A DNA stretch of 35,531 nucleotides from Bacillus horti (GTDB lineage Bacteria; Bacillota; Bacilli; Caldalkalibacillales; JCM-10596): positions 1 to 35,531 of the forward strand of contig NZ_JAUSTY010000029.1 of assembly GCF_030813115.1 (NCBI RefSeq). The letters run 5' to 3'. Position 1 is the stretch's first letter, and the number at the start of each line of letters is the position of its first letter. Made by a program: the position numbers and the translations under genes. Below the pieces are notes generated by a model. It saw only the letters and a program-made list of their open reading frames with translations, was not told the DNA's origin and did no database searches. Positions 18,726 to 29,400 of the stretch are shown here, in pieces.

Positions 18726-21700
18726 GTGAGTCAAAAGGTTGAAATTCAAAGAATATATCCACTAACTCCTATGCAAGAGTCCATGCTTTTCCACGCCATT
18801 ATGGATGAATCAAATGCTTATATTGAACAAATTTCATTTGATGCGATAGGGGACGTTAGTATAGAAGCCTTTGAACAAAGCTTTAACTTGCTAATAGCAA
18901 GGTATGATGGGCTACGAACCGTCTTTAAATACAAAAATGTGGCTAGACCTATTCAGATTGTGCTTAAGAAAAGGAAGGCCAAGGTTCAGTTCCATAGTCT
19001 AAAGGGGGTAGAGGACTCAAGTAAGGCTTCATTTATCCAAGACCTCCTTGAAAAGGAGCGTCAAAGAAAATTTGATTTGACTAAGGACATACCTATGAGG
19101 ATTACCGTTATCCAGCTTGAGGAACAAGTCTATAAAATGATTTGGTGCTACCATCATATTATGATGGATGGCTGGTGTCTTAGCTTATTGTTTAAGGATT
19201 TCTTGGAGCTATATCAGTCAACGCTACAAGGATATCAGCCAACACTATCCCCTGTATACCCGTTTCACACGTTTGTTGATTGGCTTGAAAAGCAGGATAC
19301 GGAGGAAGCACAGCATTACTGGAAGAAGCATTTGGAGGGCTTTGAGCAAATTAGTGAGCTTCCGGGCAAGCGTTTCTCAGAGGTAAGGGAACCAGAGCAA
19401 AATACTCAGCAGCATGATTCCTTAAGCTTTCAATTCTCAGAGCAGGATACGAGGGCATTAGAGGACCTAGCAAGGAGAACTCAAGTAACGACAAATTCTA
19501 TCCTTCAGGCTGTATGGGGGGTCTTGCTGGGGAGATATAACCATACGCATGACGTAGCTTTTGGAGTGGTCGTATCCGGAAGACCACCTGAAATTGTAGG
19601 AATCGAAAGTATGATAGGGCTATTTATCAATACGGTCCCTATGAGAGTAGAGATGTCTGGTTCAGCATCCTTTATCGAAGTGGTTGAGGACATGCAGAGG
19701 GTTACACTGGAGGCTCAAAGATACGCTCATTTATCTCTATCAGACATTCAATCACAATCGCTACTAAAGCAGAATGTCATAGATCATATCATGGCTTTTG
19801 AAAACTATCCTATTCAAGAGCAAATGCAGCAAGGCGAATCGTCTACTAATGATGCCTTAACGTTTGAGATAGATAATGTACAGATTTTTGAGCAGACAAA
19901 CTATGATTTCAATATTATTATTAGCCCTGGAATGGAAATGCAGGTGAAGTTTTCCTTTAACACAGCTGTGTACGAGCGAAGCTTTATTCAGCAAATAGGC
20001 GGACATGTTCAGCAGATCATTAAGACGATCCTAGGCCAGCCAAATATACGCATTGACGAGATTCCTATCGTAACGGAGGAGGAAGAGGCTGTTCTGCGCG
20101 GCTTCCATACAGCAAGCCTTGATGGTGGGCTTGGTAGCTATCCGAGGAATAAGCTGCTGCCGGAGCTGTTTGCTGAGCAGGTTGCCTTAAGACCCGACGC
20201 TTTGGCTGTCGTCCAAGGGGAACGAGGTTTCACGTACATGGAGCTAGAGGAGGAGAGTGATCGGCTGGCTCAGCGTCTGATTCAGCAAGGGATACAACGT
20301 GGAGAGCGAGTGGGCCTTATGGCAGGTCGGTCCGCGGATATGGTCGTTGGGATGCTGGGCATTGTGAAGGCTGGAGGAGCGTATCTTTCGTTAGAGGCAG
20401 GGCTTCCTGAGGAGCGGAAGCAGTATATGCTCCAGGACGGAGGAGTCCGCTGGATTGTAGTGTCGGAGGCGCTTAGACAGGGCGTTCCTGCGGGGGCTGT
20501 GGCTCTTGTGCTGGGTGCAGAGGAGGAAGAATCTGGAGCTTCAAGAGGTGAGGATAGAGGAGTCACGCTAGGAGCTTCGAATGTACAGGCTAGTTTAAGC
20601 ACATCTGAGGCAGTGGCAGAATCAGCAGCAGGAATAGCGGGGGAACGGATCAGCAAAGGCTCGGCTGAGCAGGTAGCCTATGTGATGTATACGTCAGGCT
20701 CAACAGGGACCCCGAAGGGGGTCATGGTCACTCACCGAAATGTGGTCAGACTCGTGAAGCAAAGCAATTATGTACAGCTGGAGGCTGGAGATCGACTACT
20801 GCAAACCGGAGCGAGTGGCTTTGACGCTAACACCTTTGAAGTCTGGGGAACGCTTTTGAATGGTCTGACCGTCTATTTCGTGGAGGATGACATTCTGCTT
20901 GAGACGGAGCGTTTAGGAGAAGCGCTACAAGCCTATCAGATTAGCACGATGTGGCTCACATCTCCCCTATTTAATCAGCTGGCGCAGCAAAAGCCTAGCA
21001 TCTTCCAAGGGATGAAGCAGCTGCTTGTAGGGGGAGATGTGCTGTCCCCCGTGCATATTGAGCAGGTCAGACAGGCTTGTCCCAGTCTAACGGTGATCAA
21101 TGGCTACGGGCCGACTGAAAACACGACCTTCTCCGTGTGTTATCGAGTAGAACCGGGGGAGAGGATCGAAGGAGCCATTCCGATTGGCTACCCGATCAGT
21201 CACTCTAGCGCCTACATTCTGAATGAACAGCAGCAGCTCAAGCCCATTGGGGTTGCGGGAGAGCTGTGTGTAGGTGGCGATGGAGTAGCACTAGGCTATC
21301 TGAATCAGGCGCCTCTCACAAAAGAACGCTTCGTTCCTGACCCGTTTCTGCCTGAGGGCAGAATGTATCGAACGGGAGACCTAGCCCGTTGGCTACCCGA
21401 TGGACGGATCGAATACCTTGGACGGATGGATCAGCAGGTCAAGCTGAGAGGGTATCGGGTGGAGACCGGAGAGGTGGAAAGCCAGCTCCTGAAGCTTGCT
21501 GGGGTTCGAGATGCTGTTGTTCTCGTCAGAGAACATGGAGGGGAAAAGCAGCTTTGTGCGTATTATGTAGCGGATCAGGATCTAGACGTAGCGGAGCTAA
21601 AGGCCAAGCTGAAAGCAAAGCTACCCGACTACATGATCCCGACCCTGATGATGAGCATGGAGAAGCTACCTCTGACAGCGAACGGGAAGATTGATCGGGC

Positions 21701-23378
21701 CCAGTTGCCTGAGCCTGATCGCACTCAACTGGCGTGGAGCGAAGAGCCGCCAGCTGGGGAGGTGGAGGAGCGTTTAGCCCAGCTTTGGCAGGATGTGTTA
21801 GGCGTAGAGCATGTGGGACGAGGGGATCACTTTTTCGAGATGGGAGGCCATTCCTTGAAGGCGACCCAGCTGTTAACGCGGATTCATAAGGAGTTTCAGG
21901 TGGAGGTTCCGCTACGATCGATCTTTAAGGCTAGCCAGTTCATTGATATGGCAAAGGCTATTGAGCAGGCCAGTTTAAAAGAAAAAGGAGTGATTCCTAA
22001 CATTGAATCGCGTTCTGAATATAGAACCTCGCCAGCCCAAAAGCAAATACTAGCTATACAGCAAATGAATAAAGAAAGTATCTCCTATAACATTCCCTGG
22101 GGCTTGTTCATAAAGGGAGAGCTAAAGCATGAGGATATCGAAGAGATCCTTAAGAAGCTCATTCAAAGACATGAAGCGTTTAGAACATCATTCCTTTTTA
22201 AAGAATCGGGCCCAGTACAGATTGTTCAGCCTAACGCTAGCTTTACTATGGAGTATATAGAATTGGATGAAGCTAGAGATGATCAATATCCTGAAGGTAT
22301 GGGTGAAGAGGAAATAGACCAAATCTTTGAGTCCTTTGTTCGTCCGTTTGACGTGTCACAGGCTCCTTTGCTTAGGGCGGGCTTGGTAAAGTGTGCGGAG
22401 AATAAACACTTCTTTATGTGTGACATGCATCATCTAATATCTGATGGTACATCAATGAGCATCCTGCTGGAGGAGCTAACAGCGTTGTGTAATGGGGAGA
22501 GTGTCCCTCCACTTAGAATTCAATATAAGGATTATGCGGAGTGGCAGGAAGGCAGGATTCAGTCTGGAGACTTTCAAGAGCAAAAAGCGTATTGGCAGTC
22601 TGTATTAGGTGGAGATTTACCAGAGCTTAGCCTGCCAACCGATTTCTCCAGGCCACAGGTCAGAAGCTTTGCTGGAGACCGAGTTGAGTTTATGGTAGAT
22701 CAGGACCTAACCCAAAAGCTTCACTCTGTTGCCCAGGCTACACGCACCACATTGTTTTCCGTTCTACTAGCAAGCTTAAATATCTTGCTCCACAGATATA
22801 GCGGACAGAGAGATATTATCGTAGGATCGCCTGTAGCAGGAAGAACTCATAGTGACCTAGAGCGTGTGATCGGCATGTTTGTAAATACGCTGGCTTTTAG
22901 AACACATCTAGCAGAGAATATAAGCTTTCAAAATTTGTTACAAACGGTTCAGATGAATGTTGTAAAAGGCTTAGAAAATCAAGAGTATCCATTGGATAAG
23001 GTGATTAAGGACTTATCCCTAAGCGTGCAACCCAATCGCAACCCACTATTTGATGTCGTTCTTGTTCTTCAAAACATGACTAAGCCAGCAGGACAAATAC
23101 AGAGTCTACAATTTGAGTCTTATGAGTTCAATCCTGGTACGGCCAAGTTTGATCTCACCTTACAAGCTATTGAGCAAGATGGACAGTTAGCATGCACGTT
23201 CGAATTTAGTACAGATTTATTTAAACGGGAAACGGTGACCCATTTTTCAGCTGATTTTATACGAATATTGGAGCAAATATCAAGCAATCCTGAAATAGAA
23301 CTACAGGATATTCAATTAGAGAAACGCTATAAGAAGTTAAAGCAAGTCATTAAAGAGGATGTAAGCTTTAAATTTTAG
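18726..23378 (+). CDS. NRPS gene 3: C-A(Val)-T / C
   Basis: A 1,550-residue one-module synthetase with an extra terminal C domain. Domains by residue: acceptor-type N-terminus plus C accepting a D-donor (1-455, YHHIMMDGWC), A (472-992), T (FFEMGGHSLKA, Ser1043), then a second complete C (1095-1532, HHLISDG, SRNPLFDVV-like NRNPLFDVVL) and a tail VIKEDVSFKF. It takes the chain from the terminal E domain of gene 2, 20 bp upstream, adds Val and presents the product for condensation with the Thr loaded by gene 4. The stretch from about residue 411 to 1062 is nearly identical in DNA to gene 5 and richer in GC than its surroundings, so the A-T part looks newly acquired or converted. Start is GTG. 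Confidence 0.97.
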   Translation: MSQKVEIQRIYPLTPMQESMLFHAIMDESNAYIEQISFDAIGDVSIEAFEQSFNLLIARYDGLRTVFKYKNVARPIQIVLKKRKAKVQFHSLKGVEDSSKASFIQDLLEKERQRKFDLTKDIPMRITVIQLEEQVYKMIWCYHHIMMDGWCLSLLFKDFLELYQSTLQGYQPTLSPVYPFHTFVDWLEKQDTEEAQHYWKKHLEGFEQISELPGKRFSEVREPEQNTQQHDSLSFQFSEQDTRALEDLARRTQVTTNSILQAVWGVLLGRYNHTHDVAFGVVVSGRPPEIVGIESMIGLFINTVPMRVEMSGSASFIEVVEDMQRVTLEAQRYAHLSLSDIQSQSLLKQNVIDHIMAFENYPIQEQMQQGESSTNDALTFEIDNVQIFEQTNYDFNIIISPGMEMQVKFSFNTAVYERSFIQQIGGHVQQIIKTILGQPNIRIDEIPIVTEEEEAVLRGFHTASLDGGLGSYPRNKLLPELFAEQVALRPDALAVVQGERGFTYMELEEESDRLAQRLIQQGIQRGERVGLMAGRSADMVVGMLGIVKAGGAYLSLEAGLPEERKQYMLQDGGVRWIVVSEALRQGVPAGAVALVLGAEEEESGASRGEDRGVTLGASNVQASLSTSEAVAESAAGIAGERISKGSAEQVAYVMYTSGSTGTPKGVMVTHRNVVRLVKQSNYVQLEAGDRLLQTGASGFDANTFEVWGTLLNGLTVYFVEDDILLETERLGEALQAYQISTMWLTSPLFNQLAQQKPSIFQGMKQLLVGGDVLSPVHIEQVRQACPSLTVINGYGPTENTTFSVCYRVEPGERIEGAIPIGYPISHSSAYILNEQQQLKPIGVAGELCVGGDGVALGYLNQAPLTKERFVPDPFLPEGRMYRTGDLARWLPDGRIEYLGRMDQQVKLRGYRVETGEVESQLLKLAGVRDAVVLVREHGGEKQLCAYYVADQDLDVAELKAKLKAKLPDYMIPTLMMSMEKLPLTANGKIDRAQLPEPDRTQLAWSEEPPAGEVEERLAQLWQDVLGVEHVGRGDHFFEMGGHSLKATQLLTRIHKEFQVEVPLRSIFKASQFIDMAKAIEQASLKEKGVIPNIESRSEYRTSPAQKQILAIQQMNKESISYNIPWGLFIKGELKHEDIEEILKKLIQRHEAFRTSFLFKESGPVQIVQPNASFTMEYIELDEARDDQYPEGMGEEEIDQIFESFVRPFDVSQAPLLRAGLVKCAENKHFFMCDMHHLISDGTSMSILLEELTALCNGESVPPLRIQYKDYAEWQEGRIQSGDFQEQKAYWQSVLGGDLPELSLPTDFSRPQVRSFAGDRVEFMVDQDLTQKLHSVAQATRTTLFSVLLASLNILLHRYSGQRDIIVGSPVAGRTHSDLERVIGMFVNTLAFRTHLAENISFQNLLQTVQMNVVKGLENQEYPLDKVIKDLSLSVQPNRNPLFDVVLVLQNMTKPAGQIQSLQFESYEFNPGTAKFDLTLQAIEQDGQLACTFEFSTDLFKRETVTHFSADFIRILEQISSNPEIELQDIQLEKRYKKLKQVIKEDVSFKF
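19955..21910 (+). repeat. 1,956-bp A-T repeat, copy 1 (gene 3)
   Basis: Aligned to 31968-33923 at a constant offset of 12,013 bases, so there are no indels. I counted about 50 differences by eye, roughly 97% identity. Differences are denser over the first 750 bp and the linker before A3, and sparse over the last 1,200 bp. Homology drops abruptly on both sides: upstream inside the end of the C domain, downstream just after the carrier domain (EVPLR versus EVPLK). Lines counted inside are 55-57% GC against 33-47% outside. No terminal repeats or transposase are present, so recombination rather than transposition is likely. Confidence 0.93.
20140..21700 (+). other. A domain, valine, gene 3
   Basis: Motifs: YTSGSTGTPKG, FDANTFEVWG (about 20820), NGYGPTENTTF, YRTGDLA, QVKLRGYRVE, NGKIDR. 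Pocket residues read D A F W L G G T F plus Lys, one step from the valine code DAFWIGGTFK. The A2 region reads YLSLEAG where most domains have a PID motif (copy 2 has YLPLEAG). A low-complexity Glu/Ser/Ala segment of about 55 residues (about 20510-20670) separates A2 from A3. Confidence 0.82.
22010..23375 (+). other. Orphan terminal C domain of gene 3 with SFKF tail
   Basis: Complete condensation domain: YRTSPAQKQI, MHHLISDGTSM (His codons near 22428-22433), VGSPVAGR, MFVNTLAFR, NRNPLFDVV. It ends the protein and is followed only by a charged tail VIKEDVSFKF, matching the end of gene 1. Architecture and tail are equivalent to the gene 1/gene 2 junction. Confidence 0.85.
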
Positions 23379-23396
23379 GCTGAACGCTTAAGTAAA

Positions 23397-23402
23397 AGGA
23401 GG
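23397..23402 (+). promoter_or_regulatory. Ribosome binding site of gene 4
   Basis: A perfect AGGAGG. It is only 3 bases from GTG 23406 and 12 bases from ATG 23415. Neither spacing is ideal; I prefer the ATG. The choice changes the product by three residues. Confidence 0.7.
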
Positions 23403-23414
23403 CAGGTGACAAAA

Positions 23415-26400
23415 ATGGTGGATAAAATAGCACAGAATCTTATGCTTTCTGATTACACGTTAAATGAGGAGAAGGAGTATTGGTTACAAAAGCTAGAGGG
23501 TGAGATCAGCTTTAGTGGTTTTCCTGTGGACTACTATAAACCAAGGGTAAATGAAGGTTTAGCTAAAATAACTATACCAATTCCTGAGCCACTTTTTAAT
23601 CGGATGAACACGATGTGTAATCATAATATGCATGGGCTGTATATGATTCTTGTTTCAGGAGTGAAAGCTCTCCTGTACAAGTATACAGATAACGAGGATA
23701 TCATGATTGGCATGCCTTCTTTTCAACAAACTGAATCGGAAGAGACAATGGCTCATATTATTGCTCTTCGTTCAAAAATAGAGCACGAGCAAAGCTTTCG
23801 ATTCCTTTTAAGTGACATTAGAAGCAGTGTTTTAGAGGCGGATCAGCATCAAAGCATTCCATTTAATGTGCTTGCTGGTCTGAAACAAGAAAGCTGGAAT
23901 GAATCAGAGGGCTTTCAAACAATTGTAGCTTTTAATGCTATTCATAATGAGTTACATAGGCATGAAATTGAAACAAATACATTGTTTTATTTTGAGAGAG
24001 ATGACTCTCAGCTTTATTTGCACTTGTTCTATCATTCCCATCTTTATCAGCAGGAAACGGTCGACAGGCTAGGAGAACAGCTTCTTCTTATTTACGCTCA
24101 GACACTTACAGATCCAGAGATTTCTATAAAGGATATTTCTTTAGTGACGGATGATCAAGAAAAGGAATTGCTTAGCCTATGGAAGGAAAATGAAGTCAAA
24201 TATCCACCATCTACGATTCATGAGCTTTTTGCTCAGAGTGTGAGGCTGTTCCCTAATAGAGTAGCGCTTTCTGACGGGCAAAAGGAGCTAACTTATGCAG
24301 AGGTAGATCAGTGGACAAATAGACTGGCTCATACACTTATCGAAAAGGGACTACAAAGAGAGCAGTTAGTGGCTGTTGTTCTTGAGCGTTCCTTAGAGAT
24401 GGTGATGTCAGCCTTAGCCATTCTGAAGGCAGGAGGGGCGTATGTCCCTATTGATCCGAGCTATCCTATCGATAGAATTCTCTACACGCTAGAGGATAGT
24501 GCTGCAAACCTTGTTTTAACACAGCCGGAAGTAAAAAATGTACTTCATTTGAACGTGGGCATTACGGTCATTGATGTACACCAGCAAGAAGCATTGAGTA
24601 AGGATGATAGTCCCTTACCAAATAGAAATGAAGCAGAAGACTTAGCCTATATCATTTATACTTCAGGGACAACAGGAAAGCCTAAAGGGGTCATGATTGA
24701 ACATGAAAATGTGGTTCGACTGTTACATAACGAAGCGTTCCAGTTCGATTTTAATGAACGGGATGTCTGGACATTGTTTCATTCGTTCTGCTTCGATTTC
24801 TCTGTGTGGGAGATGTACGGTGCTCTCCTATACGGAGGGAAGCTAGTTGTTGTACAGGCTGATGAAGCAAGAGATCCTGCAAAATTCATAAACGTGTTAC
24901 TAGAGGAACAGGTAAGTGTGTTAAATCAAACTCCTACAGCGTTTGCTCAATTAGTAGAGGAGCATATGAAGGATACGAAGAATAACCTAGATTTGCGTTA
25001 TGTGATATTTGGAGGCGAGGCTTTAAAGCCAGGAGGCTTAAAGAGCTGGAAAAGACGCTATCCCGAATGCAAGCTAATTAATATGTACGGAATTACTGAA
25101 ACTACCGTTCATGTAACATATAAAGAAATAACAGAATACGAAATCGAGCATAACATCAGCAATATTGGAAAACCGATCCCGACACTTTCAACGTATATTT
25201 TTGATACGAATCAGCAGGTGCTCCCAGTGGGCTTAGCTGGTGAGCTCTATGTAGGAGGAGCTGGAGTTGGCCGAGGATATTTGCACAGACCGGAGCTTAG
25301 CGCTGAAAAGTTTATACAGAATCCCTACAGATCTCAAGAGAGGCTTTATCGCACAGGGGATTTAGCGCGCTTGCTGACTAACGGAGAAATGGAGTATTTA
25401 GGTAGAATTGATCATCAGGTAAAAATCCGTGGTTTTCGAATTGAGCTTGGAGAAGTTGAGACGGTCCTTCTACAGCACCAAGCTATTCAGGAGGCTGCAG
25501 TCTTAACGAAGAAGCATCAAACAGGAGAGAGCTATATTTGTGCCTATTACGTGCTTAAAGAAGTACTTTCAGAATGGGCTCTGCGAGAGTATATGGCTAC
25601 TCTATTACCGGAATATATGATTCCGTCCTACTTAGTAGAAATAGATCGGTTTCCTGTAACCTCTAATGGAAAGATTGATCGGAAGCTCTTGCCAGATCCG
25701 AAGGAAAGACTAGCTGCTGAACTGGATGAGCCAAGTAATGAAGTAGAGCAACTGCTGGAGGAGATATGTGCAGAAGTAATTGGTATCGATAGAGTTGGAG
25801 TTCGACAGCCCTTCTTTCATGTAGGCGGCGATTCTATAAAAGCCGTAAGCTATGTAAATAAGATAAACAATGCCTTCCACGTACAGCTACAGGTTAAGGA
25901 TATTTATGTACATCAAAGTATTCAACAGCTTAGTCAGGCTATTAATGAGCTAATGCGAAGTAGCGAAGGGACGTTAAGTGAGGCTGAAGCTACTCCTCAC
26001 TCAGGGATTCAAGAGGCAACTAAAGAGCTTATTGAGCTTCAAGAAAAGATCCGTTCGTCTTCTGAGCTCAGTGCCCACATTAAGGATACTGTAGAAGACT
26101 TTTATCCTATGAGTGACATTGAAAGAGGGATGGTTTACTATGCTTTGGCAAATCCAAATCTAGGAATCTATCATGATCAATTTATTTACTATGTGACAGA
26201 TGCTAGCTTTGATATTCCCGTTTTTGAGAAAGCTATAGATATGTTAACAAAAAAACATGATATTTTAAGAGCGAGCTTTAACCTAAAGGATTTTGAAATA
26301 CCTATGAAGCTCATCCATACATCTATTTCTTTAAACCTTTCTTATGCCGATATCCGTACACTCACAAATGAGCAGCAGAAATCACATATTCAAGAGGACC

Positions 26401-29400
26401 TACAAAGAGATAGGGCTAAATCCTTTGATCCTCATACTGCCCCGTTGTGGCGTATGAAAGTTTATCAATTGACTGCTGAAAAGTGGTGCTTAGCCTGGAT
26501 TTTCCATCATGCCATCCTAGATGGATGGAGCAATGCGTCCTTTATGACGGAGCTATCGAATACGTATTTTCGTTTAAAGGAGGACCCATCCTATACCGTT
26601 GAGCCATTATTAAGTCATTATCGATCCTATATTATTGAGCAAACGGTTTTGAAAAAAGATCCGAAGATAAAAGAGTTTTGGAAATCGGAGCTTAGTGAAT
26701 ATAAACGACTTCCACTCCCTAAGCGAAATGTACACGCTGACGTCAATGAGAGGAAAACGTACTCCATTCCATTAAAAAAAGAGCTATTAGAGCAGCTTAA
26801 AAAAATGGAATTAATGTACCAGACGGATATTAAAACATTATGTTTTTCAGCTTATGTCTCTATGTGTAGCATGCTTTCCTATGAACGAGATTTTGTTGTG
26901 GGTTTAATTGAAAATAACAGACCGATCTGTGAGGACAGTGATAAAATCCTAGGCTGCTTTCTAAACACAGTTCCAGTAAGAATTCGGTTAGATAAAAGTC
27001 TAACGTGGGGGGAGCATGTTCGAGCTATTAGTCAAAAGCTAGTTGATATTAAGTATTATGGAAGACTACCATTATTTGAGATCTTGAAGGAGCTAAAAGA
27101 AAGCTCTCAGGATGGGAATCCTTTATTTGATACCATTTACAATTATGTGGACTTTACGATTTATGAAAAGATGGAGCATCGAGAAACGGAAGCTGCTCCA
27201 ATAGAGCTACAAGCAAATGAAAAAACAAACACGCTGTTTGATTTTACTCTCTTAAATACATTTAATCAATTTTCAGTGCATGTCATCTACTCACCTGTGT
27301 TGTTTGACGAGTCTGCTATGGAGAAGGTCATTCACTACTTTATTAAAGCTTTGGAGCATATTGCTTATAGACATGAAGCTGTTATAAAAAAGCAGGATTT
27401 ATTATCCGCTGAGGAACAAAGGTTGTTCGTTCATGACCTTACTTTACCTAAGCAAGAACAGCTAAGTAAAAAGTCAATTCCAGATCTCTTTGAGGAGCAG
27501 GTTAGGCAGTACCCTCATAAGATGGCAGTCGTTTGTGCCGAGCAGGAGCTTACGTATGAATCTCTAAATGAGTACGTTCAGCGCTTAGCGCAGATCTTAC
27601 AGGAAAAGGGTATTTCATCAGGGGATATCGTCGGTTTAATGACCTCTCATTCTCTTGAAACCGTTGTAGGTGCATTAGCCATTTTAAAAGCTGGGGCTGC
27701 TCTGGTCGCTTTAGATCCAGAATACCCTCATAGCAGAATTGAGCATATGATTGATGATAGTCAAATCAAGGTTCTCTTAACAGATGATAAGACTTCTAGC
27801 TCTTATCCGTTTCAAGGAACAGTGATCAACGTACTTGAGCAGCTAGGAGATGGTCAGAACAATCAGTCTGCTGGCAATGCTCTGCCAGAGTGGACAAACC
27901 CAGGAGAAAATGACTTAGCTTACTTAATCTACACGTCAGGATCAACTGGGAAACCAAAGGGAGTCATGGTTGAGCATAAAGGATTAGCTAATTTGAAGAG
28001 TGTTTTTGAGCAGGTATTCGGCATAACTCCAAACGATCGAATTTTACAATTTGCTAGCAGCTCGTTTGACGCGTCAATTTGGGAAATGAGCATGGCTTTA
28101 CTGACCGGTGCAACTTTGTATATCCCAACAAAAGAAGTCATTATGAGTACGGCAAAATTCGAGAGCTTTATGAATCAGCATGAAATTACAGCGGCAACCT
28201 TGCCACCAACGTATGTATCACAGCTAGAGCCAACACGCTTAAACACGTTAAAGAAGCTCATTACGGCTGGTTCAGCCATTTCAGCTGAGCTTGTCCATCG
28301 CTGGAAGGGACATGTCCATTATTTTAATGCGTACGGTCCTACGGAATATACGATCTGTACAACAATCTGGGATTCCTCCTTATCCTATTTTGATGGATCT
28401 ATTGTTCCTATCGGTCGACCTATCTACAACACTCATGTGTATGTGCTGGATCAGCAGCTAGAGCCGCAGCCGATCGGAGTAGAAGGAGAGCTTTGTGTTA
28501 CCGGAGTAGCCTTAGCTAGAGGATATTTGAACAGGTCAGAGCTTACAGCAGAGAAGTTTGTAAAACATCCGTTGTTCCCTAATCAAAAGCTCTATCGAAC
28601 AGGGGATTTAGTCAGATGGTCAGAGGATGGAAACCTTGAGTTTTTAGGTCGGCTTGATCATCAAGTGAAAGTCCGAGGGCATCGTGTAGAAACAGGAGAA
28701 ATCGAAAACTCCCTTTTAAAAATAGACAGTGTTACAGAGGTGGTTGTCCTGGATCGAGAGGATGCAAACGGTCAAAAGTACCTTTGTGCTTACTTTGTAG
28801 CCGATCAACAATTAGAGCACTTAAAGCTAAGAGGAATTTTGTTGGAGAGCTTACCAGATTATATGGTTCCAGCTCACTTTATACAAATAGAAGAAATGCC
28901 GTTAACCCCTAATGACAAAATTGATCGAAGGGCACTTCCAGCTCCAGAAAGTAAAAGATTGACTGAAGGCAGAGAGTATCTTGCTCCTACTACTGACATT
29001 GAAAAGCTTCTTGCTGAAATCTGGCAGACGGTACTAGGTGTTTCACAGCTTGGAGTTGAGGAAAGTTTTTTTGAGCTAGGTGGCGATTCCATAAAGGCTA
29101 TTCAGGTCTCAGCAAGGCTTCATGAAAAGGGTTATGCGCTTGAAATCAGTAGTATTTTTCAATACCCTTCCATTCAGCAGCTAGCTGAACAGGTTACTAG
29201 AAATAGCCATCAGGTTGATCAGGGGAGTGTACAGGGATATTTCTCCCTGACCCCGATACAAAAATGGTTGTTTGAAGAAAATCAATCGATTCACTACTTT
29301 AATCAATCAATTATGCTTCATCACCCAGAAGGTTTTGAAGCAGCGATATTGATGAAAGTTTTAGAACAAGTGGTAGAGCATCATGATGGATTGAGGATGT

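Noticed and set aside
20282-20656. Antisense 124-residue reading frame, repeated at 32295-32669
   Set aside because: It lies opposite the Val A domain in both copies. Its conservation follows from the DNA repeat, and its composition is that of a shadow frame in GC-rich coding DNA.
21389-21694. Overlapping plus-strand 101-residue frame, repeated at 33402-33707
   Set aside because: Alternative frame of the A domain within the repeated block; no ribosome binding site or recognisable domain.
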